NCBI RefSeq assembly: GCF_003569785.1
Contig: NZ_KZ983998.1
Span: 40,931 to 104,930, forward strand
Reading direction: 5' to 3'
Origin: Leucobacter sp. wl10
GTDB lineage: Bacteria > Actinomycetota > Actinomycetes > Actinomycetales > Microbacteriaceae
Length of the DNA stretch: 64,000 nt
Part shown: positions 37,620-49,215 of the stretch, in pieces
Layout: each line of letters starts with the position of its first letter
Numbering within the stretch: the first letter of the stretch is position 1
Notes under the pieces: model-generated
The model's input: only the letters and a program-made list of their open reading frames with translations
Told to the model about the DNA's origin: nothing
Databases searched by the model: none
Made by a program: the position numbers and the translations under genes

Positions 37620-38801
37620 ATGACCCGGCGATCGCTCCGCCACGCCCTCCTCACCACCACCGTCTTCGTCATCGCGGGCTCACTCGCCGCCGGCCTCTCC
37701 GGCTGCTCCGCGCCCGCCTCCTCCGCGCCCGCCTCCGCCGACGACACCGACTGGAACGCGCTCAGCCAGGAGGAGCTCGTCCAGCGCGCCACCGAGGAGG
37801 GCCAGGTCGTCGTGTACTCCTTCACCAGCCGGATCGCCGCGATCGAGAAGTCCTTCGAGAAGAAGTATCCCGGCATCGACCTGGTCGCCAGCGACATCTC
37901 CTCCAGCGAGCTGATCACTCGCCTGGCCAGCGAGAACGCCGCAGGCTCCGCGACGGCCGACGTCGCCTACGTCTCCGACGCGCCGGTCGTGGTGACCGAG
38001 CTGCTCGCCGGCGGCGTGCTCGAACCCTACGTGCCCCCGCGCGTCGCCGACGCCCTGCCCGACCAGTACCGCACCCCGCTGGTCGCCAACCGCCTCTCCA
38101 CCAAAGTGCTGATGTACAACGAGGAGGCCAACCCGGCGGGTCCTCCGGTGTCCAACCTGTGGGAGCTGACCGAGCCGGCATGGGCGGGCAGGGTTCTGCT
38201 GGTCGACCCGAGCGTGCGGGGCGACTACCTCGACCTCGCCACCGAAATGTCGCTGCGCTCCGACGAGATGGCCACGGCCTACTCCGACTACTTCGGCAAG
38301 GAGATCTCGCTGGACGACGGCGTGCCGGATGCCGGCCTGCAGTTCATGAAGGACCTCTACGCCAACGACGTCGTGCTCGTCGACGACACCGACACCGTCA
38401 ACGCGGCCGTCGGAGCGACCGGCCAGAAGGCCCCGCCGGTCGGGTTCACCTCGTACTCCGACCGCCGCGACAACGCGGATGAGGGCTGGGCGCTTCAGGT
38501 CGCCGCGGGTGTCGCGCCGTCGCCGGGCATCCTCTTCCCCGCCTATCTGGGAGTGACGGCGAACGCCGCCAACCCGGCCGCGGCACGCCTGCTCATCGAC
38601 TTCATGATGGGCGACGACACCGACACCGGCGGCGTCGGCTTCGAGCCCTTCTACGTCGCCGGCGACTACCCCACCCGCACCGACGTCACCGCGCCCGCCG
38701 ACGCGCTCGGCCTCGACGAACTCGGCGCCTGGCAGATCGACCCCGAGGCATCCGCCCAGCGCCGCTCCGCCGTCGCGGACTTCCTCCTGACCATCCAGTG
38801 A
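37620..38801 (+). CDS. Fbp/Afu-type ABC transporter, substrate-binding lipoprotein
   Basis: A 393-residue class II-type binding protein. A lipoprotein signal ends at LSGCSAP. The mature part reads EGQVVVYSFTSRIAAIEKSF, IDLVASDISSSELITRL, typical of the FbpA/AfuA/PhnS superfamily, and a C-terminal GFEPFYVAGDYPTRTDV. I do not see the ferric-ion Tyr-Tyr pair of FbpA, so the substrate may be organic (in this superfamily: hexose phosphate, 2-aminoethylphosphonate or other phospho compounds). The ATG starts 55 bp after the regulator; the stop overlaps the permease GTG. Confidence 0.87.
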   Translation: MTRRSLRHALLTTTVFVIAGSLAAGLSGCSAPASSAPASADDTDWNALSQEELVQRATEEGQVVVYSFTSRIAAIEKSFEKKYPGIDLVASDISSSELITRLASENAAGSATADVAYVSDAPVVVTELLAGGVLEPYVPPRVADALPDQYRTPLVANRLSTKVLMYNEEANPAGPPVSNLWELTEPAWAGRVLLVDPSVRGDYLDLATEMSLRSDEMATAYSDYFGKEISLDDGVPDAGLQFMKDLYANDVVLVDDTDTVNAAVGATGQKAPPVGFTSYSDRRDNADEGWALQVAAGVAPSPGILFPAYLGVTANAANPAAARLLIDFMMGDDTDTGGVGFEPFYVAGDYPTRTDVTAPADALGLDELGAWQIDPEASAQRRSAVADFLLTIQ

Positions 38802-40525
38802 GGATCCTCGCCCGCGCGAGCGCGGCGGCGCGCCGGCCGGTCGTCTGGCTGGCCGCCGTCGTGCTCGTCATCCTCGTCATCCTCGTCGCCCTCCCGCTGG
38901 CGGGACTGGTCGCGGCCACCGTCGGGAAGGACGCCGACGGCGCCTGGACCGACGTGCTGTTCAGCCCGATGTCGTCCGCGCTGTTCTGGCAGCCGCTCGG
39001 CGGGTCGCTCCTGGTGGGGCTGGGCACCGGCGTCCTCTCCACCGTCATCGGCGCGGGCCTGGCCTGGATCGTCGTCATGAGCGACGTCCCGGGACGGCGC
39101 ATCATCGGCGTGCTGGCCGCGATCCCGTTCGCGCTGCCGAGCTTCGCGATCGCCCTGGCCTGGGAGAGCGTCTTCCGCAACGACCGGATCGGCGGCTCCG
39201 CCGGCCTGCTGTTCTCCCTCGGCGTGCCGGTCCCCGACTGGCTGGCCTGGGGGCCGGTCCCGGTCATCCTGACCATGGTCGCGCACTATTTCTCCCTGAG
39301 CTTCGTCGTAATCGCCGCCGCGCTCGCCGGCGTCGGCGGCGACCTCGTGGCGGCAGCCGAGATCACCGGCGCCTCGCGACTGCGCGTCGCCGCCCGCATC
39401 GTGCTCCCCGCTGTGACCCCGGCGATGCTGTCCGGCTTCCTCCTCGCCTTCGCCGAGGGCGTGTCGAACTTCGCCGCGCCCGCACTGCTCGGGCTGCCCG
39501 TCCGCTTCCAGACCCTGAGCACCCGGCTCTACGGGGCCATCTCCACCGGAGACACCGAGCGCGGATACGTGCTGTCGATCCTGCTCGTCGTCATCGCCGG
39601 CCTCATCCTCTTCAGCGGAACCCGCCTCACCCGCGGACGCTCGTTCTCCACCATCACCGGCAAGGCCAGCCGCGTGCGCATCGCCCGCACCGGCATCTGG
39701 CGCCTGCCGCTGGCCGCCCTCGGCTGGACGATCGTGCTGCTCACGGCCGTCGTCCCCGGCATCCTGCTCGCCGGCAGCACCCTGCTGCGCCGCACCAACA
39801 GCCTCGAGGGGGGACTGACGCTGCACTACTGGACCGGCGAGTCCGACCCGGCCATCTCGCAGGGCATGCGAGGCGTGCTGCGCGACCCGACCGTGCTCGG
39901 CGCGCTCGGCGGCACCCTAATGCTCGGCGTGACCGTCGCCGTCGGAGCCGTGCTGATCGGGATGCTCTCGGCCTGGGTCATCCGCGCGATGCCGCGAGCG
40001 AAGACCGCGAACGGCATCATCGGCCTGCTCAGCTACGTGCCGTTCCTCATCCCGGGCGTGGCGCTGGGGGCGGCGTTCATCGCCCAGTTCGGCTCAGCGA
40101 CGGGCCCCTTCGGCTCGCTGTACGGCACGTTCTGGATCATCGCGCTGGCCGGCATCGCCGCGAGCATCCCGTTCGCGTTCCAGACCGCGAACGCCGCGCT
40201 CGGCCAGGTCTCCCGTGAACTCGACGAGGCGGCGGTGCTCACCGGGGCCTCCGGGGCACGGCGCTTCGCGCGGATCTCCGTGCCGCTGGTCTCGCGCGGG
40301 CTCGCCGGCGGCGGCATCCTCGTGTTCGTCACCATGGTGCGCGACCTCTCGGTCGTCGTGCTGCTGGTGACGCCAGCCACCCCGCTGCTGTCGATGATGA
40401 CGTTCCGATACGCCTCGGAGGGCTTCGCGCAGCAGGCCGCCGCCATCACCCTCATCATCGCGGCCATCTCGGTGGCCGCCACCCTGGCGGCCCGGCTGCT
40501 GGAGAGAGATCGGAGATCCGCATGA
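38798..40525 (+). CDS. Fbp/Afu-type ABC transporter, two-domain permease
   Basis: A 575-residue permease with two fused BPD_transp_1 domains (each six hydrophobic segments), as in AfuB/FbpB. The EAA loops are visible as ADLVAAAEITGASRLRVAARIVLP-type sequence in the first half (VAAAEITGASRLRVAARIVL) and ELDEAAVLTGASGARRFARI in the second. GTG start overlapping the binding protein (GTGA) and ATGA overlap with the ATPase. It needs no second permease gene. Confidence 0.9.
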   Translation: MRILARASAAARRPVVWLAAVVLVILVILVALPLAGLVAATVGKDADGAWTDVLFSPMSSALFWQPLGGSLLVGLGTGVLSTVIGAGLAWIVVMSDVPGRRIIGVLAAIPFALPSFAIALAWESVFRNDRIGGSAGLLFSLGVPVPDWLAWGPVPVILTMVAHYFSLSFVVIAAALAGVGGDLVAAAEITGASRLRVAARIVLPAVTPAMLSGFLLAFAEGVSNFAAPALLGLPVRFQTLSTRLYGAISTGDTERGYVLSILLVVIAGLILFSGTRLTRGRSFSTITGKASRVRIARTGIWRLPLAALGWTIVLLTAVVPGILLAGSTLLRRTNSLEGGLTLHYWTGESDPAISQGMRGVLRDPTVLGALGGTLMLGVTVAVGAVLIGMLSAWVIRAMPRAKTANGIIGLLSYVPFLIPGVALGAAFIAQFGSATGPFGSLYGTFWIIALAGIAASIPFAFQTANAALGQVSRELDEAAVLTGASGARRFARISVPLVSRGLAGGGILVFVTMVRDLSVVVLLVTPATPLLSMMTFRYASEGFAQQAAAITLIIAAISVAATLAARLLERDRRSA

Positions 40526-41577
40526 CCGCCCTGACCCTCGACCGCCTCGGCAAGCGCTTCGGCGACCACGATGCCGTGCGCGAGCTGTCGCTGCAGATCC
40601 CGTCGGGAGCGTTCCTGGTGCTGCTGGGGCCCTCGGGATGCGGCAAGAGCACCACCCTGCGGATGGTCGCGGGGCTGGAGGACCCCACCTCCGGGACGAT
40701 CGCCTTCGGAGACCGGATCGTCGCCGACGGCGCGCGGGGGCGATCGGTGCCGCCGTCCAAGCGAGGGCTGGGCATGGTCTTCCAGAGCTACGCGCTGTGG
40801 CCGCACATGACCGTGCGGCAGAACGTCGCGTGGCCGCTCGCCGTGGCGGGCTGGTCGCGCCGCGACCGGGACGCGCGGGTGGGAGAGGTGCTGGAGTCGC
40901 TGGAGATCGCGCAGCTCGCCGACCGCACGCCGGCCGACATCTCCGGCGGCCAGCAGCAGCGCGTCGCGATCGCCCGCACCATCGCGCCGAAGCCCGACAT
41001 CGTGCTCTTCGACGAGCCGCTGTCGAACCTCGACGCGCGTCTGCGGGTCGAGACGCGCTCCGAGCTCGGGCGCGTGCACCGCGAGAGCGGCGCGACCAGC
41101 GTGTACGTCACGCACGACCAGATCGAGGCACTCGCGCTGGCCACGCACATCGCGGTGATGAACGAGGGGCGCCTGGAGCAGTTCGGCACCCCGCAGGAGC
41201 TGCTCGAACGTCCGGCGACGGTGTTCGTGGCGTCGTTCCTCGGCAGCCCGGCGGCGGTGCTGCTGCCGGTCGAGGTCGAAGGCGGCGGCCTCGTGTTCGC
41301 CGGACGCGCGATCGGCGTAGCGGATGCGCGGACCCCCGGCGTCGCGCACGTGATGTACCGGCCCGAGGACGTGCTGCTCGACGACTCCGGATCCGTCGAC
41401 ATCCGCGTGCTGGAGTCGACCCCGCAGGGCGGACGGCACCTCGTCACCGGCCGGGTCGCGGACGGGCGGCGCGTCACCGTCGTGGCGGACCGGGCGGCGC
41501 AGCCGGGCGACTCGACCCGCCTGAGGCTTCCCGAGCGGCCCTCCGCCCAGTTCGGCCGGGACGGTGCTCGCCTGTGA
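40522..41577 (+). CDS. Fbp/Afu-type ABC transporter, ATP-binding protein
   Basis: A 351-residue ATPase with Walker A GPSGCGKST, signature ISGGQQQRVAIARTI, Walker B VLFDEPLSNLDARLR, switch VTHDQIEALALATH and a C-terminal OB-like TOBE domain (ARTPGVAHVMYRPEDVLLDD). Of the CysA/FbpC/UgpC type. The start overlaps the permease stop (ATGA), and its stop overlaps the phosphatase GTG, so the four genes are translationally coupled. Confidence 0.9.
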   Translation: MTALTLDRLGKRFGDHDAVRELSLQIPSGAFLVLLGPSGCGKSTTLRMVAGLEDPTSGTIAFGDRIVADGARGRSVPPSKRGLGMVFQSYALWPHMTVRQNVAWPLAVAGWSRRDRDARVGEVLESLEIAQLADRTPADISGGQQQRVAIARTIAPKPDIVLFDEPLSNLDARLRVETRSELGRVHRESGATSVYVTHDQIEALALATHIAVMNEGRLEQFGTPQELLERPATVFVASFLGSPAAVLLPVEVEGGGLVFAGRAIGVADARTPGVAHVMYRPEDVLLDDSGSVDIRVLESTPQGGRHLVTGRVADGRRVTVVADRAAQPGDSTRLRLPERPSAQFGRDGARL

Positions 41578-42131
41578 CGACGCTGCTGCTCGTCCGCCAC
41601 GGCGAGACCGACTGGAACCGCGCCCAGCGCCTTCAGGGACGCACCGACATCGAGTTGTCCGAGCGGGGGCGGGCCGACGTCGCCGCGCTGCGCGCACTCA
41701 TCGCGCCGTGGCACCCGGCGACCGTGATCGCCTCGCCTCTCGCGAGAGCGCGCATGAGCGCCGCGCTGCTCAGCGACCTCGAACCGATCGTGGACGACGC
41801 CTGGATCGAGCACGGACTGGGAGACTGGGAGGGCGCGACCCCCGCCGTGATCGGCCCGGCATACCACCGCTGGCGCGCCGGCGCGCTCGTGCCGCCCGGC
41901 GGAGAGCCCGCGGCGGCCATTCGCAAGCGAGTGTCCGGCGCGGTGCGAACGGCGGTCGCGCTCCCCGGCCCCGTGCTCGTGGTCACGCACGGCGGAACGA
42001 TCAGAGCGGTCCTGGACCGGTTTCTCGGGCTCGGCGCCGACCGCATCGACCCGGTCTCGCCGGCGAGCCTGACCGTTGTCGACGTCGAGGGGGAAGGAGC
42101 GCGGCTGCGGCAGTTCAATGCGCTGCCGTGA
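41574..42131 (+). CDS. histidine phosphatase (phosphoglycerate-mutase-like) family protein
   Basis: A 185-residue histidine phosphatase: LLVRHGETDWNRAQRLQGRTD (RHG motif, catalytic His), SPLARARMSAAL, the acid E in IEHGLGDWEG, and the C-terminal VLVVTHGGTIRAVLDRFL. Members include phosphoglycerate mutases, alpha-ribazole phosphatases and general sugar-phosphate phosphatases; substrate is not fixed by sequence. Coupled by a GTGA overlap to an ABC ATPase, it may hydrolyse the imported substrate, which would fit a phospho-compound importer. A hairpin follows, then asd on the other strand. Confidence 0.85.
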   Translation: MTTLLLVRHGETDWNRAQRLQGRTDIELSERGRADVAALRALIAPWHPATVIASPLARARMSAALLSDLEPIVDDAWIEHGLGDWEGATPAVIGPAYHRWRAGALVPPGGEPAAAIRKRVSGAVRTAVALPGPVLVVTHGGTIRAVLDRFLGLGADRIDPVSPASLTVVDVEGEGARLRQFNALP

Positions 42132-42140
42132 GCGGGGACG

Positions 42141-42180
42141 CGGCGGGCCGCATCCGCGGGGGACGCGGCCGGCCCCGCCG
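42141..42180. terminator. hairpin between the phosphatase gene and asd
   Basis: CGGCGGG pairs with CCCGCCG and, after a five-base bulge, CCGC pairs with GCGG. It lies in the 72-bp convergent gap. No T-tract. Confidence 0.5.
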
Positions 42181-42203
42181 GAGAGCTCCTCCGAGGCGCG
42201 GCC

Positions 42204-44583
<2,380 letters not shown>

Positions 44584-44617
44584 GCGGGTTCCTCCTCAGA
44601 TTTCTACGCGAGTATTC

Positions 44618-44623
44618 AGTCTA
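44618..44623 (-). promoter_or_regulatory. lysC -10 element TAGACT
   Basis: TAGACT (read on the minus strand) gives a leader of about 28 nt containing AGGAGG before the lysC GTG. The same hexamer serves purS, purL and the SRP RNA. Confidence 0.6.
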
Positions 44624-44684
44624 CTACTCGGAGAATGCCCGGTTCTACGTACCCACCCCGATCCGGAGCGGAGGCGAGGGGCCC

Positions 44685-45566
44685 TCACACGGACGGCGCC
44701 GGCGCCTGCTCGGGCAGCAGCAGCGCGTGGCGGCGGGAGTGCACGACGGGAATGAGGATCGCCCCCACGACGGCGAACGCGACACCCCCAATGAGCACGA
44801 GGGCGCCGATCCACGTCGCGGACCCGAGCCATCCGGTCGCGAGCAGCACGACGCCCGCGGCGATCACGAGGAGACCGCCCCAGAGCGCCACCGCAGCCAT
44901 GACCTTCAAGACCCGAAAGGTCCTGGCGCCGCCGTGGGTCGGACGCACTCGTCCCGACTCGAGGACGTACTCGCCCCAGCGCGCCCCCGACCACCAGCGG
45001 CTGAGCCTCGGGGTGAGCGGCACCCAGCCCGCGCCCGGGCCCTCGGCGCGTCCGGGAAGCGGCTGCACCGCCTCCGGGTCGGCTGCGGCCATCGCCGGTG
45101 CGGGTCTGCCGCGCACGGCGGAGAGCGCGATCGCCGCGCTGAGCCAGAACACGCCGAGCAGCAGGGGGCCGACGGCGGCGAGCACCGCCGAGGGCGAGAC
45201 GAGGGCAAGACTCGCCTGGACGAGACCGAGCGCGAGGAAGATCACGCCGAACGCGTAGGCGACGCCCGGCGGTTCGACGGCGTACCAGCTGCCGCGGGGA
45301 GTTCCGCCGGCGATGCGATACGCCGTCCAGTGGCCGCCGTCCCACCACCGCGTCTCGGCGGTGCCGGGCACGGCGTACCAGCCCATCGGGATACCCGGGT
45401 CATGGAGCGGCTGCGTCGGGAGCGCGGCCGATCGCGACGTCTCGGCCGTCACCGGCCGGGCCTGAGCCTCGCACTCGTGCGCGGTCCACTGGCTGCCGTC
45501 CCACCAGCGGAGCCGACCCGGGGTGCCCGCGTCGTACCATCCCGCGGGTGCGCTCGTATTCGTCAT
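44685..45566 (-). CDS. DUF2510 membrane protein
   Basis: A 293-residue protein. Two copies of the DUF2510 motif stand at the N-terminus: PAGWYDAGTPGRLRWWDGSQW and GWYAVPGTAETRWWDGGHWT; a third, looser copy is LTPRLSRWWSGARWGEYVL. Between and after them are four hydrophobic segments (about 110-160 and 215-275). The DUF2510 motif is common in actinobacterial membrane proteins of unknown role. The ATG at 45566 follows GAGGACGAGT. Upstream an in-frame extension would consist of a 15-bp tandem repeat. Confidence 0.8.
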   Translation of the reverse strand: MTNTSAPAGWYDAGTPGRLRWWDGSQWTAHECEAQARPVTAETSRSAALPTQPLHDPGIPMGWYAVPGTAETRWWDGGHWTAYRIAGGTPRGSWYAVEPPGVAYAFGVIFLALGLVQASLALVSPSAVLAAVGPLLLGVFWLSAAIALSAVRGRPAPAMAAADPEAVQPLPGRAEGPGAGWVPLTPRLSRWWSGARWGEYVLESGRVRPTHGGARTFRVLKVMAAVALWGGLLVIAAGVVLLATGWLGSATWIGALVLIGGVAFAVVGAILIPVVHSRRHALLLPEQAPAPSV

Positions 45567-45587
45567 ACTCGTCCTCGTTCGTCGCTG

Positions 45588-45632
45588 CACCGCTTCGTCT
45601 GTCACCGCTTCGTCCGTCACCGCTTCGGATCA
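45588..45632. repeat. 15-bp tandem repeat upstream of the DUF2510 gene
   Basis: CACCGCTTCGTCTGT, CACCGCTTCGTCCGT and CACCGCTTCGGATCA stand head to tail. If translated from a further upstream start they would give a TDEAV repeat at the N-terminus of the DUF2510 protein. The third copy also overlaps the recR stop. Confidence 0.7.
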
Positions 45633-46235
45633 CACCTGCCGGCGCCCCTCGAAGGCGCGGCCCAGGGTGACCTCGTCGGCGAACTCCAGATCGCCGCCGA
45701 CCGGCAGCCCCGAGGCGAGGCGGGAGACAGGCACCTCGATGCTCACGAGCAGGCGCGAGAGGTACGCGGCGGTCGCCTCGCCCTCGAGGTTGGGGTCGGT
45801 GGCGATGATCACCTCGCGCACCGCCTCGTCGCCGGTTGCCGCGCTGAGCCGACGCATGAGCGCCGGGATGCTGAGGTCATCCGGGCCGATGCCGTCGATG
45901 GGGCTGATGGCGCCGCCGAGCACATGGTAGAGCCCGCGGAACTGCCGGGTGCGCTCGATCGCCACCACGTCCTTCGGCTCCTCGACGACGCAGATGAGGG
46001 CCTGGTCGCGCCGCGGGTCGCGGCAGATCGAGCACCGCTCCTGCTCGGTGATGTTGCCGCACACCTCGCAGAAGCGCACTTTCTCGCGCACCTCCACGAG
46101 CAGCTCGGCGAGGCGCGACACGTCGAAGTTCTGGGTCTGCAGGATGTGGAAGGCGATGCGCTGCGCCGACTTCGGGCCGATACCGGGAAGCCTGCCGAAC
46201 TCGTCGATCAGGTCTTGGACGATGCCGTCGTACAC
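45630..46235 (-). CDS. recR: recombination mediator protein RecR
   Basis: RecR (201 residues) helps RecA load at gaps. It has the N-terminal Hh[22 protein letters not shown], the zinc finger [16 protein letters not shown] (four cysteines), and a Toprim fold with [14 protein letters not shown] and [25 protein letters not shown] start. It follows dnaX directly with a 63-bp gap; the ybaB gene that often sits between them is absent. Confidence 0.95.
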   Translation of the reverse strand: MYDGIVQDLIDEFGRLPGIGPKSAQRIAFHILQTQNFDVSRLAELLVEVREKVRFCEVCGNITEQERCSICRDPRRDQALICVVEEPKDVVAIERTRQFRGLYHVLGGAISPIDGIGPDDLSIPALMRRLSAATGDEAVREVIIATDPNLEGEATAAYLSRLLVSIEVPVSRLASGLPVGGDLEFADEVTLGRAFEGRRQV

Positions 46236-46298
46236 GGTGTCTCCTCGTCTCCTCGTGGAATCGGTCTGGTGCGGGTGCGGCGAATCGGGAACGGTCCG

Positions 46299-49106
46299 CT
46301 ATCGCGGCGGCAGCGGGCGCTCCTCGACGAACCTCGCACCGAGCACCTCGCGCACCACGGCTTCGCCGTAGCGGGTGAAAGCCGGGGCGGAGCGCTTCGC
46401 CGGAGCGGGTTCGGCGGGTTCGGGATCCGCGGGCCGGGCGGGCTGGGCGGGATCCGCGGGTTCGGCCGCGGAAGGGGCCCCCGATTGCGGGTTCGCGGGC
46501 TCGGGCGCGGTGGATGCGGGATCCGCGGGCCGGGGTTCCGCGGATCCCGCCGCGTCCGCGCTCCCGTCGGCGCTGCGGTCGGCCCCGGCGTAGGGATCGC
46601 CGTCGCCGAAGGGGTCGTCGAGGGGATCCGCATCCCCATAGGCGCCGTCGCCGTAGGCGCCCGGATCGTACCGAGCGGGGTCGCCCTCGCGAGGTTCGTC
46701 GTCGGTCTCGGGAGTGCCGGATACCTCGGACCGCTGCTCCCCGTGCCCCGCGTCCGGTGCGGGCTCGGGCGGTAGCGGTTGGCGAGCACTGCCCGCTCCC
46801 GCGGATGCCGATTCGGTCGACGTCAGTTCGGCGGGTCCCTCCCCTGCGTCCTCCGGATCCGCGGGCGCCGGGTCAGCCCACGCAGGGGCGGCGAGCGCCG
46901 GGCCGAGTGCGCTCAGCCTCGCCGCCGCGCGCTGCACCGGATCGTTCATGTCGGCCGTCTGCGCCTCGGAGCGCGACGCTCGATGAGGCTCCTCTGCGTC
47001 GGCCTGCGGAGCGCGCTGCTGCCCTCCGCCGGGGCCCTCGCCCTGGGCGCCGCGGTTCTCGCGCGGAGCGACGCGCTTCGGCACGTACTTCACGCTCACG
47101 CCGATGGCGGCGTGGATGGTCTCACGCAGCGGGCCGGCGCCGACCGTTTTGAACGCGGCGAGGTCCGACTGGGACGCGAGCCCCACGGTGAGCACGTCGC
47201 CCTCGAGCGCCAGCGGGGTCACCGCGCGCACCGCGTTCCAGGAGTCGCGATCCTGGTGCAGGATCTCCTCGAGCAGTTCGGGCCACAGCTCGACCAGGTC
47301 CTCGAAGCCGCCCGAGGAAGCCTCTGCGTTCCCCGGCGCCTCCGCGCCCGCCCCGGCCCCTCCGCTCGGCGGTGCGGCGGCGAGTTCATCGGTGCCCGAG
47401 CGCCGGTCCGGAGCCCGGTGCTCCGGCGACGGCTTCTCCTGCGCTCCTCCATCGTCCAGGGCCGGCTGCGCGGATCGGGACGGGGCGGCACGGTCGGCGC
47501 CGATGCTCGCGATGTCAGCCGGGCTGAGCACGTCGGAGATCGGCCGCCCGAACGATGCGGCCCCCTCATTGGGATGTCGCCCGTCCGGTGGGGCAGCCGC
47601 GGGGTCCGAGCGGCCGGCATCGGCCCGCCCGTCCGGTGATGGTGGCGGCCCGTCCTGAGCCTGCTCCCCTCGCTGCGACTCGGTTCCCGCCGAGTCCTCG
47701 CGCAGGAACTCGCGGATCGAGGCCGCCGTCTGCGCGGCGTTCTGCTCCTGCCGGCCGGCGCCGGTCGCGGCCTGCGCGGGATCGCTGTCCGACTGCGGCA
47801 GCGTCTGTGCCGCCGCCGGGTCGTTCACGGCGTTGCGCGCGGCGGCGAGCGCCGCGAGGGGGTCGGGTCGGGTCTGCTGCGGGACGGGAGCGCGCCCAGC
47901 GGCTGCGGCGCCGTCTTCCGGTCCCCGCTCGACCGGCGGGGCCGGTCCCCGCTCGACCGCCGGGGTGGCCGCCGCCTGCGCACGACCGCGGGACGCCTCG
48001 CCCCCGCTCTGCACGAGCGCCCGGGCCACCATCAGCTCGAGCTGCAGCCGGGGTGCGGTGGCGCCCGCCATCTTGTCGAGCGCGCCGCTCACCACGTCGG
48101 CGACGCGCGACAGCTCTCCGGCGCCGAAGCTCTGGGCCTGCTCGAACATGCGCGTGAGCTGGTCCTGGGGCACACCGCGGAACACCGCCGCAGCGCCGTC
48201 GACGGTGGTGGCGCTCACCACGATGAGGTCGCGCAGGCGCTCGAGCAGGTCCTCGACGAAGCGACGCGGATCCTGCCCCGTCTGCACCACGCGATCGGTG
48301 GCGCGGAAGGCGGCCGCCGAGTCGTGCGCGCCGAGCGCGGTCACCGCGTCGTCGAGCAGCTCCGCGTGGGTGAATCCGAGCAGCCCGGCTGCGCGGTCGG
48401 CGGTGACCAGGTCGCCCTCCGAGCCGGCGATGAGCTGGTCGAGGATCGAGAGCGTGTCGCGCACCGACCCCCCGCCCGCGCGCACGACGAGCGGCAGCAC
48501 GCCGGGCTCGACCCGCACGCCCTCGCTTTCGCACAGCGACTGCACGTAGTCGATGAGCGTGCCCGGCGCGATGAGCCGGAACGGGTAGTGGTGGGTGCGG
48601 GAGCGGATGGTGCCGATGACCTTGTCGGGCTCGGTGGTCGCGAACACGAACTTGACGTGGGGCGGCGGCTCCTCGACGATCTTGAGCAGCGCGTTGAAGC
48701 CGCCGGGCGTCACCATGTGCGCCTCGTCGATGATGAAGATCTTGAAGCGGTCCCGGGCCGGCGCGAACACCGCCCGCTCGCGCAGGTCGCGCGCGTCGTC
48801 GACGCCGCCGTGGCTCGCGGCGTCGATCTCGACCACGTCGAGCGACCCGCCGCCGTCGCGGCTCAGCTCGACGCAGCTGGGGCAGGAGCCGCACGGCGTA
48901 TCGGTGGGTCCCTGGGCGCAGTTGAGGCAGCGGGCCAGGATGCGGGCGGAGGTGGTCTTGCCGCAGCCGCGCGGGCCGCTGAAGAGGTACGCGTGGCCGA
49001 TGCGCTCAGTGCGCAGCGCCGTCATGAGCGGATCGGTCACCTGGGACTGGCCGATCATCTCGGCGAACGTTTCTGGCCGGTAACGGCGATACAGTGCGGC
49101 AACCAC
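46299..49106 (-). CDS. dnaX: DNA polymerase III subunit gamma/tau
   Basis: The clamp-loader subunit. Residues 1-370: VVAALYRRYRPETFAEMIGQ, Walker A GPRGCGKTTSA, the zinc cluster with CLNC and CGSCPSC, DEAHMVTPGGFNALLKIVEEP, and sensor loops. The rest to residue 935 is unusual: Ala/Pro/Glu/Asp-rich low-complexity tracts interrupt the conserved gamma/tau C-terminal domain (LVELWPELLEEILHQDRDSW... VKYVPKRVAP). I choose the GTG at 49106 because TAGCAT (rc of 49114-49119) ends 7 nt upstream and family proteins start M-V-x-ALYRRYRP; ATGs at 49115 and 49136 are alternatives. Divergent from the AsnC-type regulator. Confidence 0.93.
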   Translation of the reverse strand: MVAALYRRYRPETFAEMIGQSQVTDPLMTALRTERIGHAYLFSGPRGCGKTTSARILARCLNCAQGPTDTPCGSCPSCVELSRDGGGSLDVVEIDAASHGGVDDARDLRERAVFAPARDRFKIFIIDEAHMVTPGGFNALLKIVEEPPPHVKFVFATTEPDKVIGTIRSRTHHYPFRLIAPGTLIDYVQSLCESEGVRVEPGVLPLVVRAGGGSVRDTLSILDQLIAGSEGDLVTADRAAGLLGFTHAELLDDAVTALGAHDSAAAFRATDRVVQTGQDPRRFVEDLLERLRDLIVVSATTVDGAAAVFRGVPQDQLTRMFEQAQSFGAGELSRVADVVSGALDKMAGATAPRLQLELMVARALVQSGGEASRGRAQAAATPAVERGPAPPVERGPEDGAAAAGRAPVPQQTRPDPLAALAAARNAVNDPAAAQTLPQSDSDPAQAATGAGRQEQNAAQTAASIREFLREDSAGTESQRGEQAQDGPPPSPDGRADAGRSDPAAAPPDGRHPNEGAASFGRPISDVLSPADIASIGADRAAPSRSAQPALDDGGAQEKPSPEHRAPDRRSGTDELAAAPPSGGAGAGAEAPGNAEASSGGFEDLVELWPELLEEILHQDRDSWNAVRAVTPLALEGDVLTVGLASQSDLAAFKTVGAGPLRETIHAAIGVSVKYVPKRVAPRENRGAQGEGPGGGQQRAPQADAEEPHRASRSEAQTADMNDPVQRAAARLSALGPALAAPAWADPAPADPEDAGEGPAELTSTESASAGAGSARQPLPPEPAPDAGHGEQRSEVSGTPETDDEPREGDPARYDPGAYGDGAYGDADPLDDPFGDGDPYAGADRSADGSADAAGSAEPRPADPASTAPEPANPQSGAPSAAEPADPAQPARPADPEPAEPAPAKRSAPAFTRYGEAVVREVLGARFVEERPLPPR

Positions 49107-49215
49107 GGACTCCATGCTACCGGCGACCTCCGACATTCGGTTGGGTCGCGCGACGGCGACGCACGCCGCACCGGCCGAAGGTGCACGGGATCACGAGGAG
49201 GATTCCAGATCTTCG

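Noticed and set aside
36569-37918. Minus-strand 449-codon frame opposite the RpiR gene.
   Set aside because: Antisense shadow; RpiR on the plus strand has clear HTH and SIS parts.
37620-38801. Ferric iron importer (FbpA) as the function of the binding protein.
   Set aside because: The Tyr-Tyr Fe ligand pair is not visible, and regulator plus phosphatase suggest another substrate; kept only as a family label.
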